Shown here: positions 39,105-48,500 of the stretch, piece by piece
How positions within the stretch are numbered: the first letter of the stretch is position 1
Layout: each line of letters begins with the position of its first letter
Origin: Endozoicomonas sp. NE40
Lineage (GTDB): Bacteria > Pseudomonadota > Gammaproteobacteria > Pseudomonadales > Endozoicomonadaceae
NCBI RefSeq assembly: GCF_040549045.1
Contig: NZ_JBEWTB010000001.1
Location: 186,001 to 250,000, forward strand
DNA length: 64,000 bases
Direction of reading: 5' to 3'
The notes under the pieces: model-generated
Seen by the model: only the letters and a program-made list of their open reading frames with translations
Databases searched by the model: none
Told to the model about the DNA's origin: nothing
Program-made: the position numbers and the translations under genes

Positions 39105-39995
39105 ATGAATATACAACCAGATCGTCCATTTGCCTTTGGCTCCAGTAAAGAACCAACAGCTGACAGCATGCCTGGCACATCAGCTGGTACCGACAGCGCG
39201 GGGCGTCGTGTCGAGAAGCGACCTTGCCTTGTCAGCTCTTCTTCAGAGAGTGATGACAGCCAGCCCAAAGTCAGGAGGGGCAGGGGCAGAGGCAAGGCTG
39301 TCAAAACAAAGGCTGAAATGGAAGACGCAGCTAATAGAAGAAGAATATCAAAGCAAAAATGCGCCCAACGCATAAGGGACAGGAACAAACAAGACTGGCT
39401 TAATCTTAACCAAGATCTTGATAAAGCTAATGCCGAGTACCAGCGTCTGAGTGCTGAATATACTAAGCTCCGGAAAAGTGCCGAGCAGCTTTCCACAGCC
39501 AATCAAAAACTACTCGAAGCCAGTGAGAAACTGCTCAAAGTCATTGAAAACCCGAACGCAACCTCATGTGAAATACATTTAGTACGTGAAACCGGTGCAG
39601 CGCCTGCAATAAACCGATCACAACAGGAACCTGAGCCTGTTGGGTCTGGTGTGGGTGATGACAACAAGCCCGAAGTTCCTGTGACCAAGAGAAAGCGTGC
39701 AAAAAGACAGAAACGATCAGCTGAGGAAAGAAAAGAGTTTAAGAAAGAAGACGCCCGATGCTACAGAGAAAGGAAGAAACAAGAGTTTAATGATCTTCAA
39801 CAGGAACTTGCAGACACTACTGCCGAGAACCAGCGTCTGACCTCTGAAATTAAGGCTCTTAAGGAAACGCATAAGGAACTTTCCGAAACCAATGAGGGTT
39901 TGGACAAGCTCATTCCAGACCTGCTGCAGACCTGCGAGCGATTCAACATCAAATTAATTGAGCAGATTGACCAGGACATCAATCCATCAAAATAG
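39105..39995 (+). CDS. Tandem bZIP-like protein with nuclear-localisation-like basic runs
   Basis: A 296-aa protein with no signal peptide. Two bZIP-like units are visible. Unit 1: basic region NRRRISKQKCAQRIRDRNK (77-95) and zipper positions 101, 108(A), 115, 122, 129, 136, 143, Leu except 108. Unit 2: basic region FKKEDARCYRERKKQ (212-226) and zipper positions 231, 238(T), 245, 252, 259, 266. In both, the first Leu is 10 residues after the Arg aligned with the invariant bZIP Arg (91 and 221), exactly the GCN4 register. The usual invariant Asn is Lys (83, 213). The units are offset by exactly 130 residues, suggesting internal duplication. Basic clusters KVRRGRGRGKAVKTK and TKRKRAKRQKR look like NLSs. 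A host-nucleus effector is the obvious hypothesis; a bacterial coiled-coil protein is the alternative. Confidence 0.8.
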   Translation: MNIQPDRPFAFGSSKEPTADSMPGTSAGTDSAGRRVEKRPCLVSSSSESDDSQPKVRRGRGRGKAVKTKAEMEDAANRRRISKQKCAQRIRDRNKQDWLNLNQDLDKANAEYQRLSAEYTKLRKSAEQLSTANQKLLEASEKLLKVIENPNATSCEIHLVRETGAAPAINRSQQEPEPVGSGVGDDNKPEVPVTKRKRAKRQKRSAEERKEFKKEDARCYRERKKQEFNDLQQELADTTAENQRLTSEIKALKETHKELSETNEGLDKLIPDLLQTCERFNIKLIEQIDQDINPSK

Positions 39996-40119
39996 TGACC
40001 CATTGCACACCTTTTGTCTCGTTCCGAACTGTAGGTTGAGAGTCAAACTGAAGCCCTTTGTTTCCTGATTGTTTAACTACACTGAATCCCTTCCTTTTTA
40101 ACAAACTTTCAGGGTCAAT

Positions 40120-40827
40120 ATGAAACACATCTCATTCTCCACCGCTCTGCTTATACTTTTTTTTCTGTGGACTAAACCATTGTGCGCCCAGGATATAAAA
40201 ACCCCCTTTGGTTCACTGCCTGATACTTTTCAGTATCAAAAATCCGGTGAGAATAGTCCGCAACATACCGTCACCATGAATCAGGTGGTCATTAATGGAA
40301 ATGAAAAAATATTGGTGTCGCTTGATGGGGCACAACCTCAGAGTATACCCCAGGATTCCATTAATGAAGTAACACGCCATAGGATAACTGACCGGACAAA
40401 AAGAAATTTCCTGATAGCCCTTATCATTATTTCGTTGGAAATGCCTAATTACTCACAGTTGGCAGAAAGTGGCACTTATCAGTCAGGTGGTGCACGAGAC
40501 GGGTCTGGCAGGCAAGCTTCTGTCCGGGATGCATTTACTTTCATTTTTCCGGCTCTAGACGCCGATCGCCGATATCCACTCATCGGTAACGTGCCGAATC
40601 ATTCTGATGGCCCTGTTAACCATTGGCTGGTGAATATTACCAATCCATTTCCTGTGCAGTTTACCGTCATCATGCCCTATCCGGAACCGGCTCCTGAATC
40701 ACCGGCACCGGATGCAGGCATACAGGCTGGTAGAAACGATACCGGCGACTCAGAAAGCTCTGATGGTGCTGGCTATTCCTGCTTCGGGGGAATCTGTCGC
40801 AGGGTCGGAGCGTTCTTTGCCTATTGA
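40120..40827 (+). CDS. Exported hypothetical protein
   Basis: A 235-aa protein with signal peptide (MKHISFSTALLILFFLWTKP, cleavage near CAQ). The middle contains TKRNFLIALIIISLEMP, a short hydrophobic stretch. The C-terminal part is Pro/Ser/Gly-rich (PYPEPAPESPAPDAG) and ends CFGGICRRVGAFFAY. No domain recognised. It lies upstream of and in the same direction as the RBR gene (118-bp gap), so possibly co-expressed. Confidence 0.65.
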   Translation: MKHISFSTALLILFFLWTKPLCAQDIKTPFGSLPDTFQYQKSGENSPQHTVTMNQVVINGNEKILVSLDGAQPQSIPQDSINEVTRHRITDRTKRNFLIALIIISLEMPNYSQLAESGTYQSGGARDGSGRQASVRDAFTFIFPALDADRRYPLIGNVPNHSDGPVNHWLVNITNPFPVQFTVIMPYPEPAPESPAPDAGIQAGRNDTGDSESSDGAGYSCFGGICRRVGAFFAY

Positions 40828-40944
40828 AGCTTCAACCACAAAAGCTTCAACCACATTGCAAGCCTGAACGTCATCAACTTTACTGTCTGATCGAATGGAC
40901 CCACTAAGCAGTTTCTGTTTAAGTGCCGGAGTATAAATAACAGA

Positions 40945-43900
40945 ATGAAAAAAAGTTGCTTTCTCCTGTCGATCTGGTTGATGACTCTTGTCTTTTTTTT
41001 TCAACCGGCTGCTTACGGCGATCCACAGGTTTCAGGGGCAGAACCCTGTGCAACAGCGCTGGCCATCCAGTCACCCACGCTGCCAGACCGGGCTCAGGTC
41101 GTTGTATTTTCAGCCGGAAAAACGAAGGCATCCGCTTTGCGCCTTCATCTTCCCAGCCCCTGGCACTGGCCTGACAACAGCAGAGCGCCAGCCGTTATCA
41201 CGCCACCAGAATCTGTTTGTCAGGTGAGTTTGTGTGAAAAGTCTGCCTGCAGCACTCTGTTCGTTATAAACTCAGATGCTTTTTCTGAACACCCACAGCC
41301 TGTAACACACGAAGTGACACGGCATTCCCCTTTACCCGCCAGTGGCATTTTTCCACTCTGGATGAACCACTGGGTTTCAGGTACAGGCCCCTTCGTCCCC
41401 ATCACTGTCCAGAACCGTGGTCCCGACCCGGAATTTTCCCATCCCTACAGGGCAGACCTTAACAAGCCATCCTACTCAGTTCGCGAAGTTTATTTAGCCG
41501 AACAGAAACAGCCGCTGTTTCTTATTCACAACCCGGTGGACTACAGGCTCTACTGGTTGTACTGGAATGAAATGAATCAATTCGACATTATCCAGTGGCC
41601 ACTTTTATCCCCACTGGAAAATGACAATGACCTGCTCAACCCCAATAACCTGACTCTGGGGATTGCCGATCAGACCCGACTGAATGAGCCGGCACTCCTG
41701 CGGGTTCCACTGAAACGTGAATGGCTTGATACAAAACAAGGGAGCTTCCGGCACCTTCTCCCATTATTAGCACTCATTTTCGGTGATGTATTACAAAAAC
41801 AAACAGCCGATGGCAGCACGGAGTACTGGTTTCGCGACCACGAGGGCCAGACCTCCGTCATCTCACAGGAAGAGCTGGAACAATGGCACAGTCTTTACCA
41901 TGAAAGTATCAAGGCCGATATTTTCCATCGCCTGACCACGGGTAACCCCATGAACCAGGCAGCAGGTATTGCCCCGGCACAGTTCCAGAGAGAACACCGC
42001 ATAGTGCCATGGTCCATAATCAGGCAAATTAAGAAAGCGATAGGTCGTCAGGCAATTCAGGTTATCGAAAAAAAGCCGGATAACCAAACGCCTCCGGACA
42101 GCCACCATCTGCAGCCCCCCACATCAGCCGGTCAGCAACAGACCCGTCAGAGAGAGGTATCTGACGCCATACCGGGAGTCCTCGGGCAAGGCTGGCAGCA
42201 GCGAATGTTGAACATCCAGTCCAGCAGAGAGTTTATCGGTACAAGAGAGCGTCCGAAGTTTCATGAAGAAACCCTTCAGGTGCAGATAGATCATTTTGTC
42301 TATGCCTCACAAACAGGCAGCACAGACGACATGCTCAGAATCGTCAACACAATGGAAACTAATGAGCAGAAACAATCATTACTCGAAGGCCGGTACCGTG
42401 CCTTCCCATGGCTCACCGCCTTGCAGGCCGCCGTTAAAGCCAACCAGCAGAAGGCGATTAACCTGATCAGGGAAACCGCTGACTCAATCAACCCGTCACT
42501 CTTTCCTGAACTCACCCGAGCCAATGAAGATTGCCTGCCTAAACAGGCCGAAGCCTCGGCAACGAGCAACTTCCCAACAAACAGCTTTGCAACGAACAGC
42601 AACGCACTGGCAGGAGCAGTCGGTTCGGGACCGATGCACTCTTTCCTTGACAGCTGTGCCATTCCCGGTCACCTGTTGCAAATCCCACATTCAAGTCACC
42701 GGCAGTGCTCGGAAGGCAGGACCGAGTGCGCTGTTCACGAAGGTACGTTTGATGCCACTGTTTTTCTCCCCTGTTGTGAAAGCAGGGTCTGTGAAGCCAG
42801 TCTGCTCAGTGCAATGCTGGCATTATTTTCAGACTCCATCGTCGTTCCAACTCTGGAAACCGTCTCCTGTCCTGTCTGTACCCAGCCACTGAACCTTGTC
42901 CGAACGTTGTCAGACGCCATCAACACACTCCAGTTGGCGCAGGAGGGAGGCGTAACGCCTGCCCAGGTTCATAGTCTTAATATCCTGACCAGAATCAGTA
43001 AGCACCTGAAAGAGAGAAGCGTATCCATTGACCAATTAAACCGTCACAAAGCGGTCAGTGCAGAGTGCAATATCTGCTTTACCGAGGCTGAATGTTATCA
43101 GCTTCCTGGCTGTGAAGAGGCTGGCTGCGCTTTCTGCCTGCAATGCCTTTCACAACACATTCGAATTGCGTATACCTCTGATGATGCCTATCTCCTCACC
43201 GAAAAAGGTCTGCAATGCCCGGGTTGCACTGCTCAGGTTCCCGATGACGTGATTAAACTTCTCAGTGGTAACAGCGCACTTCAGGAAATCACCCTGAAAG
43301 CCAACCAGCTGATCGCCAATCGATCGCCTTACCTGATGTCCTGCCCTAACGGACATTTGGTGGATTCCAGAAAAGCTCCGGGAACCCGGGTTGTTTGCCC
43401 GGAATGTAACCATTCGCTGTGCCGACAGTGCCGTCAGGACTACCACACCGGAGAATGTCCCGAGACTCTGGCCTTCACCCAACTGATTGAAGAAAATCCC
43501 CTGGACTATAAGAGGTGTCCTACCTGCCAGCTTGTTGTGAGCAAAGATGAGGCGTGCAACAAGGTTATCTGCAGCCGTTGCAAGACCGCTTTTTGCTGGC
43601 TGTGCCGAGAGGACATCACCGGAGACTATTACCAGCACTTTCAATACACCTCCTGTCTGTTACACGGCGGGAATACTCTGCAGAGTGCTGCTTCTGCGCC
43701 AACAGACAACAGCATGCTCAACCGATGCCCGATATGTAAAACACGCCATCGGCTTGATTTCTTACTGTGCGGGCATACCTGTTGCAGTGACTGTGAAAAT
43801 GACTTCTACCGGATACTGGAACAATTGGAGTACGAGTTCCAGCGTCGCTGCCCGCTCTGCACCAATGAGATCGATAAACAGCAGGAAGAGCTTCCCAATC

Positions 43901-44274
43901 TGACCATTCCCCCCGATGCCAGACCGTGCAGTATTCCATCACTCAGGTTTACAATCTATGAAAACCATCAGGGTTATTACCTTGTGGTCAACAGCGACAG
44001 AAGGCAACCGGAAAAAGGTTTTTATCTTGATAAAAAAGACTGCCTGGACCAGGAGAGGCTTGATGAACTAAGAGTAAGGTTAGGGGTAAGGGTGCGCGGC
44101 AATAACGCTAATGTTCAAGTAAATCTGCCCTTTTTTCCGGAAGGGCAACCCCTGCTACCGTGCTCTTTTTGCGACCACGTACGGTATATCAACGAAGAGG
44201 GCTTATGTGGAGACTGTCAGAGAGCCTTCTACCTTTCGCTTCAATCTGATAAAGGAAAACCCTATGGCCTTTGA
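40945..44274 (+). CDS. Exported RBR-type (RING1-IBR-RING2) E3 ubiquitin-ligase-like protein
   Basis: A 1109-aa protein with signal peptide (MKKSCFLLSIWLMTLVFFFQ). C-terminal zinc modules, in order: a Cys/His cluster (571-645, ending CPVC); RING1 708-761 (CNIC...CAFCLQC...CPGC); IBR 800-838 (CPNGH...CPEC...CRQC...H..C); RING2 from 858 (CPTCQLVVSKDEACNKVIC then CKTAFCWLC); a further RING (CPIC...CGHTCCSDC...CPLC) from 928; and a CxxC pair (1073-1093). Cys871 in DEACNKV aligns with the RING2 cysteine that forms the ubiquitin thioester in HHARI/parkin. The order and spacing match eukaryotic RBR ligases. The N-terminal region near Trp314 (WHSLYHESIK) resembles the HAD protein at 16769. Bacteria lack ubiquitin, so a host target is inferred. 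Confidence 0.85.
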   Translation: MKKSCFLLSIWLMTLVFFFQPAAYGDPQVSGAEPCATALAIQSPTLPDRAQVVVFSAGKTKASALRLHLPSPWHWPDNSRAPAVITPPESVCQVSLCEKSACSTLFVINSDAFSEHPQPVTHEVTRHSPLPASGIFPLWMNHWVSGTGPFVPITVQNRGPDPEFSHPYRADLNKPSYSVREVYLAEQKQPLFLIHNPVDYRLYWLYWNEMNQFDIIQWPLLSPLENDNDLLNPNNLTLGIADQTRLNEPALLRVPLKREWLDTKQGSFRHLLPLLALIFGDVLQKQTADGSTEYWFRDHEGQTSVISQEELEQWHSLYHESIKADIFHRLTTGNPMNQAAGIAPAQFQREHRIVPWSIIRQIKKAIGRQAIQVIEKKPDNQTPPDSHHLQPPTSAGQQQTRQREVSDAIPGVLGQGWQQRMLNIQSSREFIGTRERPKFHEETLQVQIDHFVYASQTGSTDDMLRIVNTMETNEQKQSLLEGRYRAFPWLTALQAAVKANQQKAINLIRETADSINPSLFPELTRANEDCLPKQAEASATSNFPTNSFATNSNALAGAVGSGPMHSFLDSCAIPGHLLQIPHSSHRQCSEGRTECAVHEGTFDATVFLPCCESRVCEASLLSAMLALFSDSIVVPTLETVSCPVCTQPLNLVRTLSDAINTLQLAQEGGVTPAQVHSLNILTRISKHLKERSVSIDQLNRHKAVSAECNICFTEAECYQLPGCEEAGCAFCLQCLSQHIRIAYTSDDAYLLTEKGLQCPGCTAQVPDDVIKLLSGNSALQEITLKANQLIANRSPYLMSCPNGHLVDSRKAPGTRVVCPECNHSLCRQCRQDYHTGECPETLAFTQLIEENPLDYKRCPTCQLVVSKDEACNKVICSRCKTAFCWLCREDITGDYYQHFQYTSCLLHGGNTLQSAASAPTDNSMLNRCPICKTRHRLDFLLCGHTCCSDCENDFYRILEQLEYEFQRRCPLCTNEIDKQQEELPNLTIPPDARPCSIPSLRFTIYENHQGYYLVVNSDRRQPEKGFYLDKKDCLDQERLDELRVRLGVRVRGNNANVQVNLPFFPEGQPLLPCSFCDHVRYINEEGLCGDCQRAFYLSLQSDKGKPYGL

Positions 44275-44306
44275 GGTATAAATGTTGATGCCCGGGACAA
44301 CGAAAA

Positions 44307-44350
44307 CGACTGTCAGGCCTGCAAAAATACCCTGTCGCAGTCGCTTTTTT
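44307..44350 (+). terminator. Terminator after the RBR gene
   Basis: CGACTG...CAGTCG with inner CAGG...CCTG forms an interrupted stem followed by CTTTTTT. It lies between the RBR gene and the convergent gene ending at 44371. Confidence 0.55.
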
Positions 44351-44370
44351 CAACTAAAGGAGCTGGCCCG

Positions 44371-45126
44371 TCAGTGCATCGGTAAAGGTAACGTTTTATT
44401 GAAATCCTTTAATGCAAGCAGTTGCTGATAGACGAGTCCGCTTTTATGTTTGAGCTTTTTAAAATCCCTGACCAGAGAGTAATCATTGATCATGGCGCCG
44501 ATTTCCAGTTTATTGGGGTATGTCTTCATCAGGGCATCGGCAAGGCTGTCATTGTTGGTTGAGCGCATCTCTGCCAGCTTTGGTATCCTTTCCGGGGTCT
44601 GTACTTTAATGCCTGTAAAAAGCTGATTCAACAAACCAAGCTTGTCGTATTTAATGGCCAGAAAAAACAAATTATCTGACGAGGGTCTTTCATTTTCCCA
44701 GTCCGCCAGAATCATACCCAGCTTATTCAGGTGCTCGATGACTTCCATCGCCTCTTCAATAATGAGTACAGAGTAAGGGTCTTTCAGATAATTCGGTTCG
44801 CTGTATTTGAAATAGATCTGTAATAAATCGCGTCCTTCAGAATCCCGATAGGTCACCGCATTCCGGACTTGCCGCTGGCATGGGGTCATATCGTCAACGT
44901 TTGCAGGCAAGCGATCCACATTAACGCCTTCTTTTTCAACGCACTCTACTATGTTGGCCAGTTCCTGAGTAAAGGTGGGTGTATTTCCTTCACTCACCCA
45001 CAGTGACCAGTCTTGTATCGGCAACGCTGCGGCATGCAGTGTTGAAAGCCCAAAGCTGAAAAAAATAACCACCAACAGGGCTCGAAAAAACGATCCCAAC
45101 CGCTGATTGACCCCGAATCTTTTCAT
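44371..45126 (-). CDS. Exported hypothetical protein, helical
   Basis: A 251-aa protein with signal peptide (basic start MKRFGVNQRLG, core ALLVVIFFSFGLSTLHA, cleavage near HAA). The mature part is helical with loosely ankyrin-like pieces (NLFFLAIKYDKLGLLNQLF, RDLLQIYFKYSEP), but no canonical ankyrin motif. It is convergent with the RBR gene. Function unknown. Confidence 0.6.
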   Translation of the reverse strand: MKRFGVNQRLGSFFRALLVVIFFSFGLSTLHAAALPIQDWSLWVSEGNTPTFTQELANIVECVEKEGVNVDRLPANVDDMTPCQRQVRNAVTYRDSEGRDLLQIYFKYSEPNYLKDPYSVLIIEEAMEVIEHLNKLGMILADWENERPSSDNLFFLAIKYDKLGLLNQLFTGIKVQTPERIPKLAEMRSTNNDSLADALMKTYPNKLEIGAMINDYSLVRDFKKLKHKSGLVYQQLLALKDFNKTLPLPMH

Positions 45127-45243
45127 AGTCTTTGCACTCCACTTTTCTCCTTCATTAAAGGATTAGGCGATCAAATATCATAAAGGTTCAGAAAAACCGG
45201 TAACCTTCCGGTTAGAATCGCTGACACAGGAGGGTGAAAGACG

Positions 45244-45346
45244 CTTAATGAACAATGCCTTAATGAACAATGCCGTTAGTTCTGCTAACAAATGAAGAAC
45301 ACTTTTTGCTCGATTCAGTCTAGTAACGTTATAGACAACGACCAGC
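45244..45346 (+). repeat. Conserved upstream block B, before the coiled-coil gene
   Basis: Counterpart of 39001-39085; it includes a tandem 16-bp duplication of CTTAATGAACAATGCC at its left end. It covers part of the 413-bp stretch 45127-45539, which otherwise holds only the small ORF below. Confidence 0.6.
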
Positions 45347-45441
45347 AAGTGTTTAAGCAACTTCTCGACATCAAAGAGGGTCTGACCAAACTCATTGCAG
45401 ATCAAAAAGCGACTCTGGGCGAAACAAATTCAGCGGATTAA
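45292..45441 (+). CDS. Small ORF (49 aa), possible relic of a coiled-coil effector gene
   Basis: It begins in the conserved block (MKNTFCSIQSSNVIDNDQQ) and continues QVFKQLLDIKEGLTKLIADQ. The latter resembles the end of the bZIP protein (TNEGLDKLIPDL). It could be a paralogue collapsed by an internal deletion. No good Shine-Dalgarno is seen, so expression is doubtful. Confidence 0.3.
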   Translation: MKNTFCSIQSSNVIDNDQQVFKQLLDIKEGLTKLIADQKATLGETNSAD

Positions 45442-45539
45442 CCGGGACATATTCATCAGATAAATAAGCAGCCATTAGCGGAACTCCTTCAGCGCAGGAA
45501 GGTCGAAAAACGATAAATATCAGTATCACGGAAGATATC

Positions 45540-48500
45540 ATGCATACAGACGGAACCGGGTCAGCCCCTTCTTCAAGGTACTGGCCGAAGCCTCAATACA
45601 GGAAAGAGCAGACTTCAGGTGCCGGTCATGGCTCCAGGCATGTCAGGCGGCATGAGGCTTCGGGTGTTCGTCGTGACGAGCCTGATGACAGGAAGCCTGA
45701 TACCATAGTGACAACTCGCTATTCAGCCCCGGCAAGATCGCCAAAGAGTGAATTCCCCAGTCGGCGGGGTCGTTCTGACAGGGATATTTCCAGCCAAATC
45801 CGGAATGTCTATGCAGCTTGCTCTGAGGACATGCGCTCTCATAAGTTTGATCAGGCCAGAAAAAAGTTAGACGAAATGGCTGAAACGTTAAAATTAACCT
45901 GGCGACACCTACCGTTTTTTATTAAAAAGCACGAACTTAGTGATGAAGATAAGAAAATGCTTCAGAAATTGGGCTATATAGACACATCGCTGAAGATGAT
46001 CCGCATATACCACCCTTCTGGAACAGAAACTAAGTCGACTCAGGGAGATAGCACCCCCACCATAAAATGGCAAACCGACTTATCTGCCAATGTCTTAAAT
46101 CCAGAACTCAAAGACTGTAGCGATACTCTCATTTTTGTTGATTACTTTTTGCTGAATGATGAATTGCATTCTGATCAATCAGAGGAGGCTGCTCTTGATC
46201 GTCTGAACGCTGCCAGAAACTATCTGCTCTGGACCAGAAACAGCAGGATGATAGCCAATAGTATTCATAAACGGTGGTTAGATTGCTACGAAAAAGTCTG
46301 TTCACAACTTATTTTGAAAGACCCTGAGTTTGCAAAGTCACCCGAAGGTCAGCATGCAAAGAAGATCGTGCAAATAACAGTAGCCGTCTCATCCGCTGAA
46401 AATCCTGAGCAGGCACTCAAGATTCTGAAGCAACAGCACAAACGGTTTCTCATCCAGGGGGTTACCCCTGAAGCCGTTGAGATTATGTGCTGTGGATGCA
46501 GAGCGATGAATGAGAAATGGCGTCACCACCCCCACTATAAAAAAGGCAGTGACTCCGTTGAAAAGCAGGGGAATACTTTGTTTTATGGTTATGATTTACT
46601 GTTATTTGGCTTCAGGTGTCGTAGACCGATCATTCAGGGGCACCAGAGTGACATTTTAAATGTGCTTGCCGGAAATATCATCTACCTGAAGGAACTGGGC
46701 ATGCTTGCACAACCTTACCCGCCGGTTGTTACTGACTTTATCAATGAGGTGGTTACAGAGCTCAGCCCTGGTAATGTGCCGTATGAGGTGAGAAAGGAGC
46801 TGGAGAGAATTTTTGCGGAAAGGTGCGGAATATTACTGCGCCGGGATTGGCTGGATGCTGTGGACGCTGTTCACAAAGGTGACACGGAGCAGGCAAAAAA
46901 GCTGGTAGGCCAGACGGGGGTTTATCGCTATGAACGACCTGCCCTCATGTTGCTGAGAGGCTGGATTCACCTCAGGGAAGGGCATTCCAAAGGTGCCGTT
47001 GAATGTTTGAAAAAGTTTAGAGAGTTCGATATTCGAACTAACGCTCACCTCGAAGCTGCACGCTTGTATTTTGCCGCAGGTGATCCGGATTCTGCCAGCC
47101 AGATAATTGATGAGGCCCGTGGCAAGGTGCATATTATCCGGCAAATGGCCTACGATCAGTTGAGTGAACAGATTGAACAGGCGCGGTCGTTGAAGCCGGC
47201 AAAGAAAAAGCGTTCGGCACCATCAGGTCAGGCGTCAGAATCACCGGAACCGAAACGGAGGCGAAAGGCTTCTTCCTCTCATAAAACAGGAAGCAGAACG
47301 GTTGAAAAAACGTTCAATACGGTAGGGGTTCAAACCGACAGGCAGCATTCTGATGGCGCAACTGAAGCACTGGCCAATGAACTTAAAGAGCTGAAGCTTG
47401 ATAACGAAGCGCTCAACACTGAACTTGATGAAAATAAGGAAGCGTTTGAGACCCTTCAGTCTCGTTATCAGGAGAGCCTGGACAATGAAGAAAGCTATAT
47501 ACAGCAATTTGAAGCACTGACCGGTAAAAACCAACTGCTTGAATCCGACAAAGCAGCTCTGGAAACTAAAATTCAGACATTGCAGCAAAACCTCAGAAGC
47601 GCTAAAGAATTATATAATCAGCAACTCAATGCTGTTCAGGAACTGAATAGCGTTAATGAATCTTTGAAAATGAAGCTTCTGGATGAGCAAGAACAATCCT
47701 TGCAAACTATTTCTGATCTTCAATCGTTACTCGGTGTCAAAGAAGAAGCAGTAGCCTCACTGAATGCTGACATCCTTAGAGACAGGGCCAGCCATGAAAT
47801 GGCACTGGCAGATGCCAATACCAGGTTGAATAAGTCTGATGCCACTAACAGCCAACTGAAAGAACAGGTGCGATTATTAACCTCTAAAAACACCCTGAAA
47901 AAGCATAAGCTTAAAATTCAGAAAAATAACAATGTGGCATTGAATAAAAAAATTGATGAGTTAGAGCAGACTAACCAGCGACAACAGAATGAAATAACGG
48001 TAAAAGAGCAGGCGTTCCAGCAGCAGCTTGCTGATGCCAGGCAAACAATTGCCAATCAGAATGAGAAAATTGAACAGTTAATTTCCAAGGGTGCTGAAGA
48101 CATTAAAAGGAATATGGAGCTTGAGGAGCTTCAGAATAATTTAATGAAGCAGGTCAGTTTTCTTGAAAATCAGCTGGCAGTGAGCAAGCAGCAGGTCAGT
48201 ACTCTTGAAAATCAGCTGGCAGTAAGCAAACAGCAGGTCAGTACTCTTGAAAATCAGCTGGCAGTAAGCAAACAGCAGGTCAGCACTCTTGAAAATCAGC
48301 TGGCAGTAAGCAAACAGCAGGTCAGCACTCTTGAAAATCAGCTGGCAGTAAGCAAACAGCAGGCCAGTTCTCTTGAAAATCAGCTGGCAGTAAGCAAACA
48401 GCAGGTCAGTACTCTTGAAAATCAGCTGGCAGTGAGCGAGCAGCAGATCAGTTCACTCAGACAACAACTCGAACAGAAAGATCAGGAAAATAAAAGCCTG

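Noticed and set aside
38881..39180. Minus-strand 99-codon frame over the conserved upstream block, with a similar peptide opposite block B
   Set aside because: Similarity follows from the DNA repeat itself, it runs through a terminator hairpin, and the plus strand gives an equally conserved peptide.
48153..48446. Regularly repeated 42-bp units could suggest a CRISPR array
   Set aside because: The units are contiguous with no spacers and lie in frame within a coiled-coil gene.
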